Positions 34,029 through 45,600 of a stretch of 64,000 nucleotides of DNA are shown here, one piece after another. Location: the NCBI GenBank assembly GCA_024741835.1, contig JAENRP010000136.1, positions 43,899-107,898 on the forward strand, written 5' to 3'. Each line of letters opens with the position of its first letter. The first letter of the stretch is position 1. Under the pieces are notes generated by a model that worked only from the letters and a program-made list of their open reading frames with translations, was not told where the DNA came from and made no database searches. Made by a program: the position numbers and the translations under genes. This DNA comes from Diplocarpon mali (taxonomy: Eukaryota > Ascomycota > Leotiomycetes > Helotiales > Drepanopezizaceae).

Positions 34029-37000
34029 ACGGTAATAGCATCCGATTCCGATCGAAACACTAAGCTTAAAGACCTTTAACTCTCTTAAAAGAACTGGCAA
34101 TAATGGTTCGACGATTTAAAGCTTTATTTTAAAAGTAAAGGCATTGAAATAGCGATTTAAAAGACACTTGTTAAATACGCGAGAATAGCCCCTTATACTC
34201 CCTCTACCGATTTGTCTACTTCTACTTTAATAGCTAATATAATTGCTAAGGATTTGCTAGATATACTAAATAAGCTTAGCCTAAGAGCTTTAGTAGATAA
34301 TAACTGAGAATCCTAAAGGCAGATTTTAAATATGGAAAAGGAGAAGGAGTATAGGCTAGCCTTAGCTAAATGCAAGCTTAAGATCAATAGAGGTTTAAGT
34401 AACAAAGATTGAGATTTTATTTGAGTTTATAATAATGCGAAGATAAGATAGGATATATTAAAGGTAAAATACTCTTAAATAACTGCCTTTAATACTTAGC
34501 ATCTACTATAGTAGATTACTTTATTTTAATATAGAAAAGATAAAGATAGCAAGGATATAGATATAAATATAGACTCTACCTAGTCTATACTATATAAAGT
34601 AAGGAGGAGAGTAAGAGCCGCAGATCCTAGGATGGCTATGACTTTTAAGGAAACTTAGCTTTTTAATTTCCTACTTAATAGCCTCCCTCTTAAGTTTGCT
34701 ATTGCGAAATAATCTCTTCTTATTTAACCTAACCTTAAGATCTATAAGAAGATCGACCTCCTTTGAACTATTGAGCAAGACCTTGAAGGACGCTTTAAGT
34801 CGGCAAATGCCGCATTATAGGGTAATAATAAGCCTAAGAAGAGGAAGGAGCGCGGGATAAGCCCTTAAGCTTATTAGGGATGCTACTTCTATAATAGTGC
34901 TTATAATATTACTAATTGTAAAGTTAGAAGGCAACTGATTAATATAGTTGCTAACTTTAATATTAAGAAGCAATTAAAGCAGAAGTTAAGAAGCAAACTG
35001 CCCTTATCCTATCGAAGGCCGCAACTATTAAGAAAAGGTAAAGGAAAAGGCTATTTAGCCAAAACTTTAATAGATACCTTTAATAATAATAGTAGGTTAT
35101 TTGAACCTGAATCTACTTCTGATAATTTAGATAATAATTATGATAAAGATGCTTACGTTTTAAAAGCCGATCTCTATAAGATCCTTGAATCCGACTGGTG
35201 TAATAATACTAGTTATATAGTATATATAATTAATAAATCCTACCTATTTAAAGGCCCGCTTATTAAAATAAAAAGGCGCTTTATTAAGGTTGGTAGTAGA
35301 AGGTTATATGCAGATTCGATAGGTATAGTAGAGATGAATGTCGCTAGCGTTTCTTTCCTTTTGCAAAATGTTCTCCTTATGCTTAGCCTAAGTATTAATC
35401 TCTTATCTAGCTGCAAGATCTGTATAAAGTTGAATTGTATAGGAGTTTTTAATAATCAATTTATATAGTTTATAAATAACGATTATAAAGTGATCTTTAA
35501 AGCTAAAATCAAAGATAGACTTTATATTGTCTTAAAGGTGATATTATAGAAATTAACTCCTAGGCCAGACCTATAAGTGAATTCCTTTAAGGAAAGTGCA
35601 CTCTCCGCCCTAATACAATTAAGCGAGGATAGGGAGAATGGATGGACTCTTAAGCCGGGATCGCGAGTAAAATTCGCGAAAATGACTCTTAAGCCGGGAC
35701 TGCGAGTGGATCTTGCTATTTCTAGGAAATCGACTCTTGAGCTAGGACCGCGAGTAGATCTCGCGGTTTCACTAAAAACGACTCTTAAGCCAGGCTTGCA
35801 ATTGGAAAATGGAAAAACCTCGAACTACTATTACTAGTCCTTTCTAGCCGCCGATAATAAAGTATCGACTAATAATAGGCTACTAAAGCTATTAGAAGCT
35901 GAAAGCCTATTAAGGTATTAGCTAATATATAAAAGATTCGCGCATCTAAGGCTAGAGAAATTAAGGGGCTTATATAAGGTCTCGACCTTAAAATGGAAGA
36001 TTTAAGTACTAAAGGATCGCTTAGTATACTGAATTTGCAAGCTAATAAAACTTCGAAATCGGATGCGAACTAAGCTTAATCTATAGAAAGATTTGATACT
36101 AGCACTAATATCTATTAATACTACTAGACTATTTATAACCTTAATTAGAGGAAATAATTAGTTTTCTCAAATAGTAGATAACTCCACTTAGTAAATATGG
36201 ACTATTTGCGCTAGGACTAAATCTAAGCTTATAAAAAAGCTGGAAACTTAGAAAGTGATAGAGGAACGCCAGACCTAATTGAAGCTAATAGCTATTAGGT
36301 CTGATAACGCATTAAAGATTAGAATAAAGCTTAATAAATAGGTAAAATAAGGAGTTTATTATAAACCAATTGTAATATATAAAGGTTCCTATTAGAATAG
36401 TATCACTAAGCGAAGCATTTAGTAAGTAAAGACTGACTATTGCGCTCTATTATAAGATGCTGACCTACTATTGGAATTCTAGGACCTTGTAGTTAAGGCA
36501 GACTTATACTTGCGAAATAGAACAGGTAGTAGACTAATAGTCAATAGCACTCGAATATCGCTATATAAGGCATATTTTAGATAGAAACTAAGCCTGGACT
36601 ATATTTGCGTCTTTAGAAGCGTCTGCTACTTTTATATTAGCCTAAAGTCCTAGCCCGCGGGTATAAAGAGCAAGAAGCTAATAGATTAAGGTAGAGAGTA
36701 TATATTTATTAAATATATTAAATAGATAATAAAGCAATAGATAGTATATACGCTAGATCTAAGGCAAGTAATCATATCCTTAGTAGTTGAGTTCGACGAA
36801 TCTCGAAATGGAAGGGAGCTATCCTTAAAGCTCTGCATACCTAGAGATTCGCAAGATATACTACTCGACAGTAATACTATTAAGCCGAACTAATAACCCC
36901 TTTCTCTTAGCTCAGGTATATTAAGCGTACCTGCTGATCGACGACTAGCTGGTTGTCCAAAGGCCGAATAGACTATTCCTATTGTTTGCAAACTGCCTAA

Positions 37001-38900
37001 AGTATAGAATAACTTCGATATCGTTATCCCTTTAATTAAAGTACCTATAGTAAAGGATATTCCTAAAATAAGTACAAGTAATGATAAGCCTCTACTATTA
37101 AAAAGCGGTTCCTTAAATGATAAGCCTATAGAACCTATAGCCGAACTTATATCCTTAAAGAGGAATAGAGACTTAGAAACCAGAAGATACCTTAGATAAA
37201 CGCGAGTCTAAGCATATCTAGGCTATAATAGCGCATAGGATCTATAAGCTTGAACTTCAATAGAGCTTCGATAAAGATAATACGTTCCTAGCCGCTAAGA
37301 GGATAATGAAAATCTCTCTTTTAAAGACGTATAACAAAGCTATTAATAACTTAGAGAATAGAGTAGTATAAAGTAAGGCAATTTAAGAGGAGATAAGCTC
37401 TCTTATTGCAAATGGCATATAGATAGAGGAACTAACGCTAAAGGACGTGAACCTAGTATTAATAAAGTGGGTCTTTATAATTAAGATATATGTAGATGGA
37501 ACCTTAGAGCGTTATAAGGCAAGGCTTATAGCTAAGGGCTTCTTTTAATAATATAAAGAAGACTACTTCAATACATTTGCGCCAATAGTTCGCATAGATA
37601 CCCTTCGCATATTTATAGCAATAGTAGCCGCTAAGGACCTTAAATACAGATAGTATAATATTAAAAATGCATTTACTAAAGCAACTATAAAGGAACGGAT
37701 TTTTCTCTCTTGACCTAATAGTATTCTTATACGCGCTAGCCACTCTCTTTATATACTCTGCAGTATCTATAGGCTTAAACAATCAGCCTATAATTAAAAC
37801 CTTTTATATAGCTTTGCTCTAATGGAAATGGGATTCATTTAAAGCCTAGCTAACCCTTATCTATTTACCTATATTAAGCGTAGAATCAAGTTGCTACTAT
37901 ATATTAATAATATTACTATAGCTGCGAAAATAACCACTTAATTAGATTAGTTCTTTATAACGATTTGGAAACGTTTTAATACTAAGGATCTAAAGGGAAT
38001 TTATAAGATCCTCGGCATCTGCGTTATAAGGAACCGCTCTACTTAAGAACTCTAGTTGGATTAAGAGTAGTATATTAAGAAGATCCTAGACTAAATAGGA
38101 CTCTCTACTTATACTCCTAACTTTAAGCTAAAGCGTACTCTAATCGAAGGAAAGTATAATAAGTTAAAGCCTACTAATGAAAATAAGTAAAAAGGAGATT
38201 TGAAGAAGTATTAATAGGATATTAGAGCAATTATATATACTATAGTATATATAAGACCAGATATTGCCTTTATTACTAGGCAACTTAGTCAGAACTTAAA
38301 GGATTTGACGATTTGATACGAGAATGCAGTTAAGCGACTTAAAAGGTACCTTCGATTGATAATCATATAAAAGGTAAGATACAGACTAACGAAATATATA
38401 AGCGCAAAGCTTAAGGTATATACCAATTCCGATTAGGCAAATATGAAAGGTTAGAAAAGTATATCTAAAAGCGTAGCAATGCTATATAGCAGACCTATAT
38501 TATAAGAAAGTAGGAAGTAGAAATCAGTAGCTATTGCAAGCATTAAGGCCGAATATATATTAATATTATCAAATTGCAAATAAGGATTATAGATCGCCTA
38601 AGTTCTAAAAGATATAGGTTTTGCTAAGTATATTAGATAAGATAGGAACTGTATTAATCTTTAAGTAGATAATATAAAGGCGATTGCACTTATAAAAAAT
38701 CTATACTTATATAAGCGATCGAAATATATTAATATTACCTACTACTTTATCTATAACCTTATTATAAAGAATAAGTTATTAATTACCTATATCCTAACTG
38801 ATCGAATAGTAGCAGATAGATTTATAAAGCTATTAAAGATAGTTGCAAAGTTTAAAGCATTTAAAGATATGCTAAGGTTGCAAAAGATAGTAGGGGCTTA
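34029..38900 (+). pseudogene. Element D gag-pol polyprotein (Ty1/copia), RIP-degraded
   Basis: The start is ACG at 34029, while D3 keeps ATG at 62664 followed by M-A-I-A-S-N-S-D. Gag continues to a CCHC knuckle near 34880 (G-C-Y-F-Y-N-S-A-Y-N-I-T-N-C). Protease occupies about 35190-35550. A palindrome array (35556-35803) forms the linker to integrase, whose HHCC region starts R-F-A-H-L-R-L-E-K near 35935 and whose core includes F-I-T-L-I-R-G-N-N. Reverse transcriptase is at about 37400-38000 (K-W-V-F-I-I-K near 37465; L-I-A-K-G-F; L-R-I-F-I-A-I-V-A-A-K-D). RNase H ends with K-S-V-A-I-A-S-I-K-A-E-Y near 38520 and runs to about 38900. The frame changes once between integrase and RT, probably by an indel. 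Confidence 0.88.
35556..35803. repeat. Array of five dispersed palindromes in the element D protease-integrase linker
   Basis: Copies start at 35556, 35646, 35685, 35733 and 35781; intervals 90, 39, 48 and 48 bp are all multiples of three. All are in phase with protease and integrase and read T-L-K-P-G-S-R-V, T-L-K-P-G-L-R-V, T-L-E-L-G-P-R-V and T-L-K-P-G-L-Q-L. The last two units share a 16-codon period with spacer D-L-A-I/V-S. The stretch 35577-35837 is open for 86 codons, the best-preserved coding piece of the element. Confidence 0.88.
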
Positions 38901-38915
38901 GCAAGCTTAAGGACG

Positions 38916-39065
38916 ACTCCTAGGCCTACCTCGCGAGTTAGGTTATATAGTCTTATAGAGGAAAGTTTTTAAATCGACTCCTAGGCCTAGACTGCGAGTC
39001 AAGTCATATAGTCTTATAAAGGAATATCTTTTAGGAAATTTGACTCCTAGTCCTACCTTATAAGT
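38916..39065. repeat. Three dispersed palindromes near the 3' end of element D
   Basis: Copies at 38916-38938, 38977-38999 and 39043-39065, just after RNase H. The last two share the RNase H phase (T-P-R-P-R-L-R-V and T-P-S-P-T-L-(Q)-V) and the first does not. The same three occur in D2. Confidence 0.85.
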
Positions 39066-39203
39066 AGGATTGGTGATTTTAATAGAGGTTGCTATTAATT
39101 GATTGTTTTTAATTTAAAGAGATACTTAGAAGTTGGATTAGCGCAAAAGGATAATTGTTATTTTCCTAACTATAGGTCAATTAGAGTAAGGTCTGAGTAG
39201 GGG

Positions 39204-39398
39204 TATTAAGATAGGTGATATAGCTATCACTCTAATGTATTATTATATAACCCTACTGCTTAGTTAGTAGGATATTGATATATATATAGCTATAGGGAAG
39301 AAAGGGGTAACCTTCCTTCTTTAACTCTTACTAATATATCGACTATCGACCTTTAGAAGTTTCCTATACCTACTGCGCCGACTCATTTAAGCTTAATA
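39204..39398 (+). repeat. Element D 3' LTR
   Basis: 195 bp, preceded by the purine-rich GTCTGAGTAGGGG, a plausible polypurine tract, and followed by the duplication TACTC. Confidence 0.94.
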
Positions 39399-39785
39399 TA
39401 CTCTTATTTATTATATAGATACGTTCCTAACCTATTATTAGGTTAGGTTCAAAAGCCTCTTATGCTAATTAAAGTACTGCTAGAATAAGAGGAGTAGGAG
39501 ATCGAAGAAGCAATTAGATCTTATATTTAAATTAAAAAGCTCGAATATTAGATTAAGTAGAAAGGAGCTAATAAAGACCTTGAATAGTACCTATACTCTA
39601 ATACTATAATAGCGCCGTATGCTATTCGAGCTTTCTATTAAAATAACCCTTAAGCTAAAGGATTACTAAGGGCGCTATTAAGCTGGCTTAAATCATATAA
39701 CGATAGAATGGATAATTATAAGAAGCTTAAGGATAATACGCCTATAGATACAACTATATAAGCGCAGTTTTTCAAAAGGGGGAGG
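39399..39785 (+). pseudogene. Element E chromodomain and polyprotein C-terminus
   Basis: Continuation of E after the D insertion. The reading contains I-K-K-L-E-Y-x-I-K-x-K-G-A and L-E-x-Y-L-Y-S-N, a chromodomain core with its Trp codons lost, then a tail with A-L-L-S-W-L-K-S-Y and a final A-Q-F-F-K-R-G-R. Chromodomains direct integration to marked heterochromatin, fitting this setting. The end overlaps a polypurine tract (39774-39785). Confidence 0.85.
39774..39785 (+). promoter_or_regulatory. Element E polypurine tract
   Basis: AAAAGGGGGAGG immediately before the LTR start, overlapping the last codons of the polyprotein. Confidence 0.8.
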
Positions 39786-40042
39786 TATTATTATAGCTGT
39801 ATTATATATACAGCTATATTATATGCCGCTAAGACTATAAGAAGTCAAGTGCACGCTAAAGTAATAAGGTGGCTAGATCATATGCACGCTAGTAAAGCAC
39901 TTATACTTATTCTAAAGGAGCTCTATTAGAGACTCTCTCCTTTTTATCTTTTCTTCTCTATTATATAGCGTACCTCTTAAGTTAATACAGTCAGCGTTAT
40001 TCGATTATCGCTCTTCTATACGCTTCAAAGCAAGTCGTAACA
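39786..40042 (+). repeat. Element E 3' LTR
   Basis: About 257 bp from TATTAT (TGTTAT before RIP) to GTAACA, followed by TCAAT (40043-40047), the expected duplicated target inside F2. No 5' partner was found in the window, so the left limit rests on the polypurine tract and terminal repeat. Confidence 0.7.
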
Positions 40043-40047
40043 TCAAT

Positions 40048-41964
40048 TAGCTTTAAATATACCCTGAAAACGAGTAGTATAAGGATTATTCTATTAGGTC
40101 CTGCTATATCGTTAACTGCTTTAATAGCTATTTGCAGCTACTTATTATCGCTTAATTAAAGGTATTTAACTATTATTATATTAAAGGTACGTCTTAAAGG
40201 GCGGTAATACTATTCGACCTTGCTAATGGAATGATATGCTTCTATAGGGACGAGTTTAAGGGTTATTCCTATAGATTTTAAAGAGCTTTTAAACTCCGCT
40301 AAGTTGAAGTTAGTGCTATAGTTATATACTATAAGATTAAGAGGTCTAATATAAGTATTTAGCTATGCCAATTTAAAGGCTTAAAATACTATATCGGCCG
40401 AATATGCTCCTATTCCCTTCTATAGGAACCTTGCGGCCTTAAATCCTATCGCTTTATTAACTATATAAAGGGCGTTCCTTCTATTGAACTAAGCAATATC
40501 GATATATATAATATAATTAAAGTCGATATTATCTTATAGCTTAAATCAGAATCTATAAGGCGCATTAGCATAGAGTTGGCAATATTAGCATATTTCCCTT
40601 ACTCTTGTTATAATACTAAAGTCTATATTATAGCCGGCCTAGTTCAAAAGGTATCTAAAGCGCTTTATTAAAGGATATCCGAATCTTTTATATAGCCTTT
40701 AGATCTCTATTTCTATTAAGTAGTATATATTAATTATACCCTCTAAAGTTATCAGAAGTTGCTCTATTATATTAAGTAAGAGCTATAAGTGCTTATATTT
40801 TCTAATAATTAAGTATTTTTCCTTATTGATTATTAGTAAATTGCGCAGATTATCGTATTTAGCCCCTATTTTATCGAGTAATTATAAGTAGATTAAAAAT
40901 AGTATATCTGCCTCTATAATTAAGAACTCTATAAGGCCTGCAAGTATTCGAACGGTTGTCTTGCCGATTGCGTTTTAGGAACTTGCCCTAAAGGTAATTT
41001 TATACTTTTTAATGCCAAGTAGAGCTAGAACTATATCTTATATATTTTAAAGGACTTTAAATTAGTTGATTCCTTTTATATTCTTATTTAAAGCGCCTAT
41101 ATCAATTAAGAATCTTTAAAAGAACTGATCCGTCTATTAGGTTATAAATACCTTAGGGTCCTTTCGAATGGGTTTATTAATCCTTATTATTAAGAGGTAT
41201 TTAGCTTTTTGCTTTTCGAGCTGGTTAAGTATAGTTCTTAAGTTATATTCCTTATTAAAAGCTAGGAATACTATAGTAAAGTTTATATTATTATCCGTAG
41301 GGTTATTAATTGCTTGGTTCTCCTCTTTTAAAGACGTTTCCTATTCTTCCTTATTAGTCCTATTATCTTCCGAATATACTCCGTTTTCCTCTTAAGATAA
41401 GTATACTTTATATACTTTATCTATTAGCTTATAGTCTTTAGCTTATTAGCTTGCTATATAATAAGACTTCTAAGCGGCTCTTTTTTCCTTTAAGTACTTA
41501 TTACTATAGTAGTCCTTTTTCTAATATATAATATACCTTATATAGCCTGGTTTTAGCTAGAAGGTTATTCCTCTCTTATTCCCTTAGGTAAACTTCATCT
41601 TTCTATTTGAAAAGTGCGCAGTAGATTGCCTTTACTCTTTAGCTAAAAGAAGTTAGTATCTATTTAAGGTTGAACTAAAGTATAAAGGTCTAGCTAGTCT
41701 ATCTTAGGCAACTACTCCTACGCAAGCCTATAAGCTATCTAATAGGGCTAGGAATATTGCTAATAGCTTGAAAAGTACTATTTAGAATAGCTAATTCCTA
41801 GAAATACCTTATATAAGTCTATCTTTAATCGATCGATTGTTCTTTATACTAATATATAATCCTAGTTATAGGTTTTATAGCTCCTTAGTATAGTTCTTAA
41901 GTTAGGTTAGGATCGGTTTCCCCCTTTAGTATTCTTCTTATTAAAATAGGTCAAATGTTAATCG
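40048..41964 (-). pseudogene. Element F2 polyprotein, gag to integrase part (Ty1/copia, minus)
   Basis: Reverse complement is colinear with F1 from about 43770 to 45700, covering late gag, protease and integrase. Element E sits at its left end, in the integrase gene just after A-Y-L-R-L-I, and F1 sits at its right end, flanked by AAACT. The rest of gag and the 5' LTR lie at 50028-51827. The part beyond integrase is not in the window. Stops are RIP-type. The open stretch 41168-41395 on the other strand is a shadow. Confidence 0.85.
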
Positions 41965-41969
41965 AAACT

Positions 41970-42268
41970 TATTGGTACGCAGATTCTTATACAAGAGGCA
42001 AGCTGCCCTCGCTCCTAGGGTCATCCTATATAGCTATACCATATGCGATATAAGGAGTTTCGTATATATTTCGGACGGCTATTCAGCCGGAGGACTTCGG
42101 AAGGATATCTATATATAACTAGGAGGGACTATAGGAGGGAGGATATTCATAGGTATAAAGGTACTATCTCAGTTATATAGAAATAGACAGACATTATAAT
42201 AGATTCTTTTTAATAATAAGTACTCAACTATATTTATATAAATATCGATTACTAGTATAGAACCTATA
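41970..42268 (+). repeat. Element F1 5' LTR
   Basis: 299 bp, matched base for base in length by 49724-50022 and nearly by the minus copy 51530-51827. Includes GAGGCAAGCTGCCCTCG. Confidence 0.93.
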
Positions 42269-42649
42269 CTAATTAATAGTAGCACCTTTACTATAGATAG
42301 TAAGGTTATTAAACTGAAGAATTCTTTTTTAATTTAAGGAGTACTTGATTATATTTCCAGCTTATCCTAAATATTAACTCAAATATATAAAGTAATATTA
42401 GTTACTACTAAAGGGGAAAAGGCGAAAGGTACGCGAATTAAGCTAGAGTTATTACTTTAAAGGTAGATACTATCCTCTTCTACTTGCATTCTATCACGTA
42501 TTATAATTAGGGCAAAACTAAAGTGCAATCAGTATCCTAACTATAATTAGATAATAGTATAATAATATATAAAATACAACTATATCGGACTTCTTTCGGA
42601 CCCTATTAAGGCGTAGAGTAATATCCGGATAATATTAGGAAATAATTAA
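42269..42649. other. Element F1 leader
   Basis: Untranslated leader with no recognised tRNA complement. The same sequence is seen inverted in F2 (about 51150-51529). Contains AAGGGGAAAAGGCGAAAGG near 42412. Confidence 0.5.
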
Positions 42650-45600
42650 GGAAAGACTATTAATACTACTTAATCCAAGGCAACCCTAGATACTAAGGGA
42701 CCTTAAAAGGGATATAAGACCTTAAGAGGATCAACCTAGCGAAGAGGCCCTTAGACTAAAAGACCTATATATAAAGAACTTCCAAAAGATACTATAAGAT
42801 AGCAAAAGGAGAGGGTTATACCTTACTAAGGACTTTTAAAAGGAGTTTTAAAATTAGACAATTGGCGATTTTAAATCGCTAAATAAGGATATTTAATAAT
42901 ACCTAAGGGACGACCTTTAGTACTATAGAGTATACATTTAGTATAGGAAGGGCGTTTCGATCGGCTAAGCACTTTTTAATATAATACATTAAAAAGGGAA
43001 TAAGTAGCTAAAAGATCAATTAGAATTATAGACTTAAGAAGTACTAAACTTAATTATAGCATAATCTTTAAGATATAGAATAAAGTCTACTTTAGAATTT
43101 ACCGAATCTATACAAATAAGCAAGCCACCCGCTTAAAGGGTTACTATAGCTAAATAGGAGATACTACGCTAAGACTCGCTTTAGCAAGGATACCTTAGAT
43201 ATAATAATAATACTTTATAAGATAACTTATATAAAGTAGATACTTTAAGATAAATAATCGAATAATATAACTTTAAAAGAATACTATATTAACCCTAGTT
43301 AGGATAAACCCTAGTTACGTAATACCTAAAGATCCCGAATCTGATACTAATGCTGCCAATCTAATTAAAAGACGGATTATTACTACCCTTTACTATAAGG
43401 AAGGGTTTAAGAGCGCTTCTAGACCTAAACTAAAGTGACGCTCAACTATCCTAGTATATTATAGAACCTTTGACTTCAAATCAGGCTAAAACTCTTATAA
43501 ATCTAAATAAGATATATATTAAAGAAACTTAGTACTTAGGCGGTAAAGATCACTTTAATAAGAAGCTTTATATATTTGCCGATTTATACTAAAGAGCCTT
43601 TATAAATTAGAATATATAGTATAAAGCGTTTCCTTTTATACTATAAGACTTAGCCTCAACCTACTACTATTAGTACTTATAAAATAAGAACTTTAAGTTT
43701 GCCGACCTAGTAGAGGCTATTTAGGCTAATTACAAGACCGAAGAAAGGAGTAATAGATTCCTAGGAAGGTGGTTTCGATTAATATTTAACTTATTCTAAT
43801 AAAAGGACTACTAAAGGGGGAAACCGATCTTAACCTAACTTAAGAACTATACTAAGGAGCTATAAAACCTACAATTAGGTCTATATGCTAATATAAGAAA
43901 CGATCGATTTATTAGAGATAGACTTATATAAGGTATTTTTAAGAATCGGCTATTTCAAATAGTACTTTTTAAGCTACTAGCGATATTCCTAGCCTTATTA
44001 GATAGCTTATAAGCTTGCGCAAGGGTAGTTGCCTAGGACGGACCATTAAGACCTTAGTACCCTAGTTCAGCTACTAATAGACCCTAATATCATTTAACTA
44101 AGGAGTAAAGGCAATCTATAGCATACTTTTCAAATAAAAAGATAAAGTTTACCTAAGGTAATAAGAGAAGAATAACCTTCTAATTAAAACTAGGCTATAT
44201 AAGGTATATTATATACTAGAAAAAAGACTGCTATAGTAGCAAGCACTTAAAAGAAGAAAGAGCCGCTTAGAAGTCTTATTATATAATAAGCCGATAAGCT
44301 AAAGGGTATAAGCTAATAGATAAAATATATAAGGCATACTTAGCTTAAAAAGATAATAGAATATATTCGGAAGGCAATAGGACTAATAAGGATAAGTAGG
44401 AAACGTCTTTAAAAGAGGAGAACTAAGCAAATAGCGACCCTAAGGATAGTAATATCAACTTCACTATAGTATTCCTAGCTTCTAACTAGGAATATGACTT
44501 AAAAACTATACTTAACCAGCTTGAAAAGCAAAAGGCTAAATACCTTTTAATAATAAGGGTTAATAAACCTATACAAACGGACCCTAAGGTATTTATAACC
44601 TAATAGACGGATCAATTCTTCTAAGGATTCTTAATCAATACAAGCGCCTTAAATAAAAATATAAAAGGAATCAACTAATTTAAAGCCCTATAAAATATAT
44701 AAGACGCAGTTCTAGCTCTACTTAGCGCTGAAAAGTATAAAATTACCTTTAGGGTAGGTTTGCAAAATGCAATTGGTAAGATAACTATTCGAATACCGGC
44801 AGGCCTTATAAAGTTCTTAATTGTAAAGGCAGATATACCGTTTTTAGTCTGCTTATAATAACTCAACAAAATAGGAGCTAAATACAACAATCTACGCAAT
44901 TTGCTTATAATCAGCAAGGAGAAATACTTAATTGTTAGAAAACATAGGCACTTATAGCTCTTACTTAATATAATAGAGCAACTTCTAATAACTTTAAAGG
45001 GTATGATTAATATATGCCACTTAATAGAAATAGAGATCTAAAGGCTATATAAAAGATTCGGACATTCTTTGGTAAAGCGCCTTAAATACCTTTTGAACTA
45101 GGCCGGTTATAATATAGACTCTAGTATTATAGCGAGAGTAAAGGAAATATGCTAATACTACTAACTCTATACTAACGCCCCTTATAGATTCTGATTTAAG
45201 CTATAAAATAATATCGACTTTAATGATACTATATATATCGATATTACTCAGTTTGATAGAAGGAACGCCCTTTATATAGTTGATAAAGCGATAGGATTTA
45301 AAGCTGCAAGGTTCTTATAAAAGGGAATAGGAGCATATTCGGCCGACGCAGTATTTCAAGCCCTTAAATTAGCTTAGCTAGATATATATATTAGACCTTT
45401 TAATTTTATAGTATACGACTACAGCACTAACTTCAACTTAGTAGAGTTTAAAAGCTCTTTAAGATCTATAGGAATAATCCTTAAGCTAGTTCCTATAGAG
45501 GCGCACCATTCTATTAGCAAGGTCGAATAGTATTATTGCCCTTTAAAATATGCCTTTAAGATAATAATAGCTAAATACCTTTAATTAAGCGATAATAAGA

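Larger units (their letters stand above)
33434..39398 (+). mobile_element. Element D: full-length Ty1/copia retrotransposon
   Basis: 5965 bp bounded by 195-bp LTRs (33434-33628 and 39204-39398) with terminal TATTGAG / CTTAATA (unmutated TGTTGAG / CTCAACA inferred from relatives). The 5-bp duplication TACTC stands at 33429-33433 and 39399-39403. It interrupts element E between integrase and chromodomain. Relatives: D2 at 51828-52725 (3' end only) and D3 at 62068-63871 (5' end only). It carries eight palindrome copies, the most of any element here for its length. Confidence 0.94.

Noticed and set aside
35556..35803. Possible CRISPR-like array of palindromic repeats
   Set aside because: Eukaryotic retrotransposon context, translated in frame, no unique spacers of constant length.
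36644..36662. Shortened palindrome-like AGTCCTAGCCCGCGGGT in element D integrase
   Set aside because: Only about 17 bases match and the left arm is incomplete; it could be chance in a family of such motifs.
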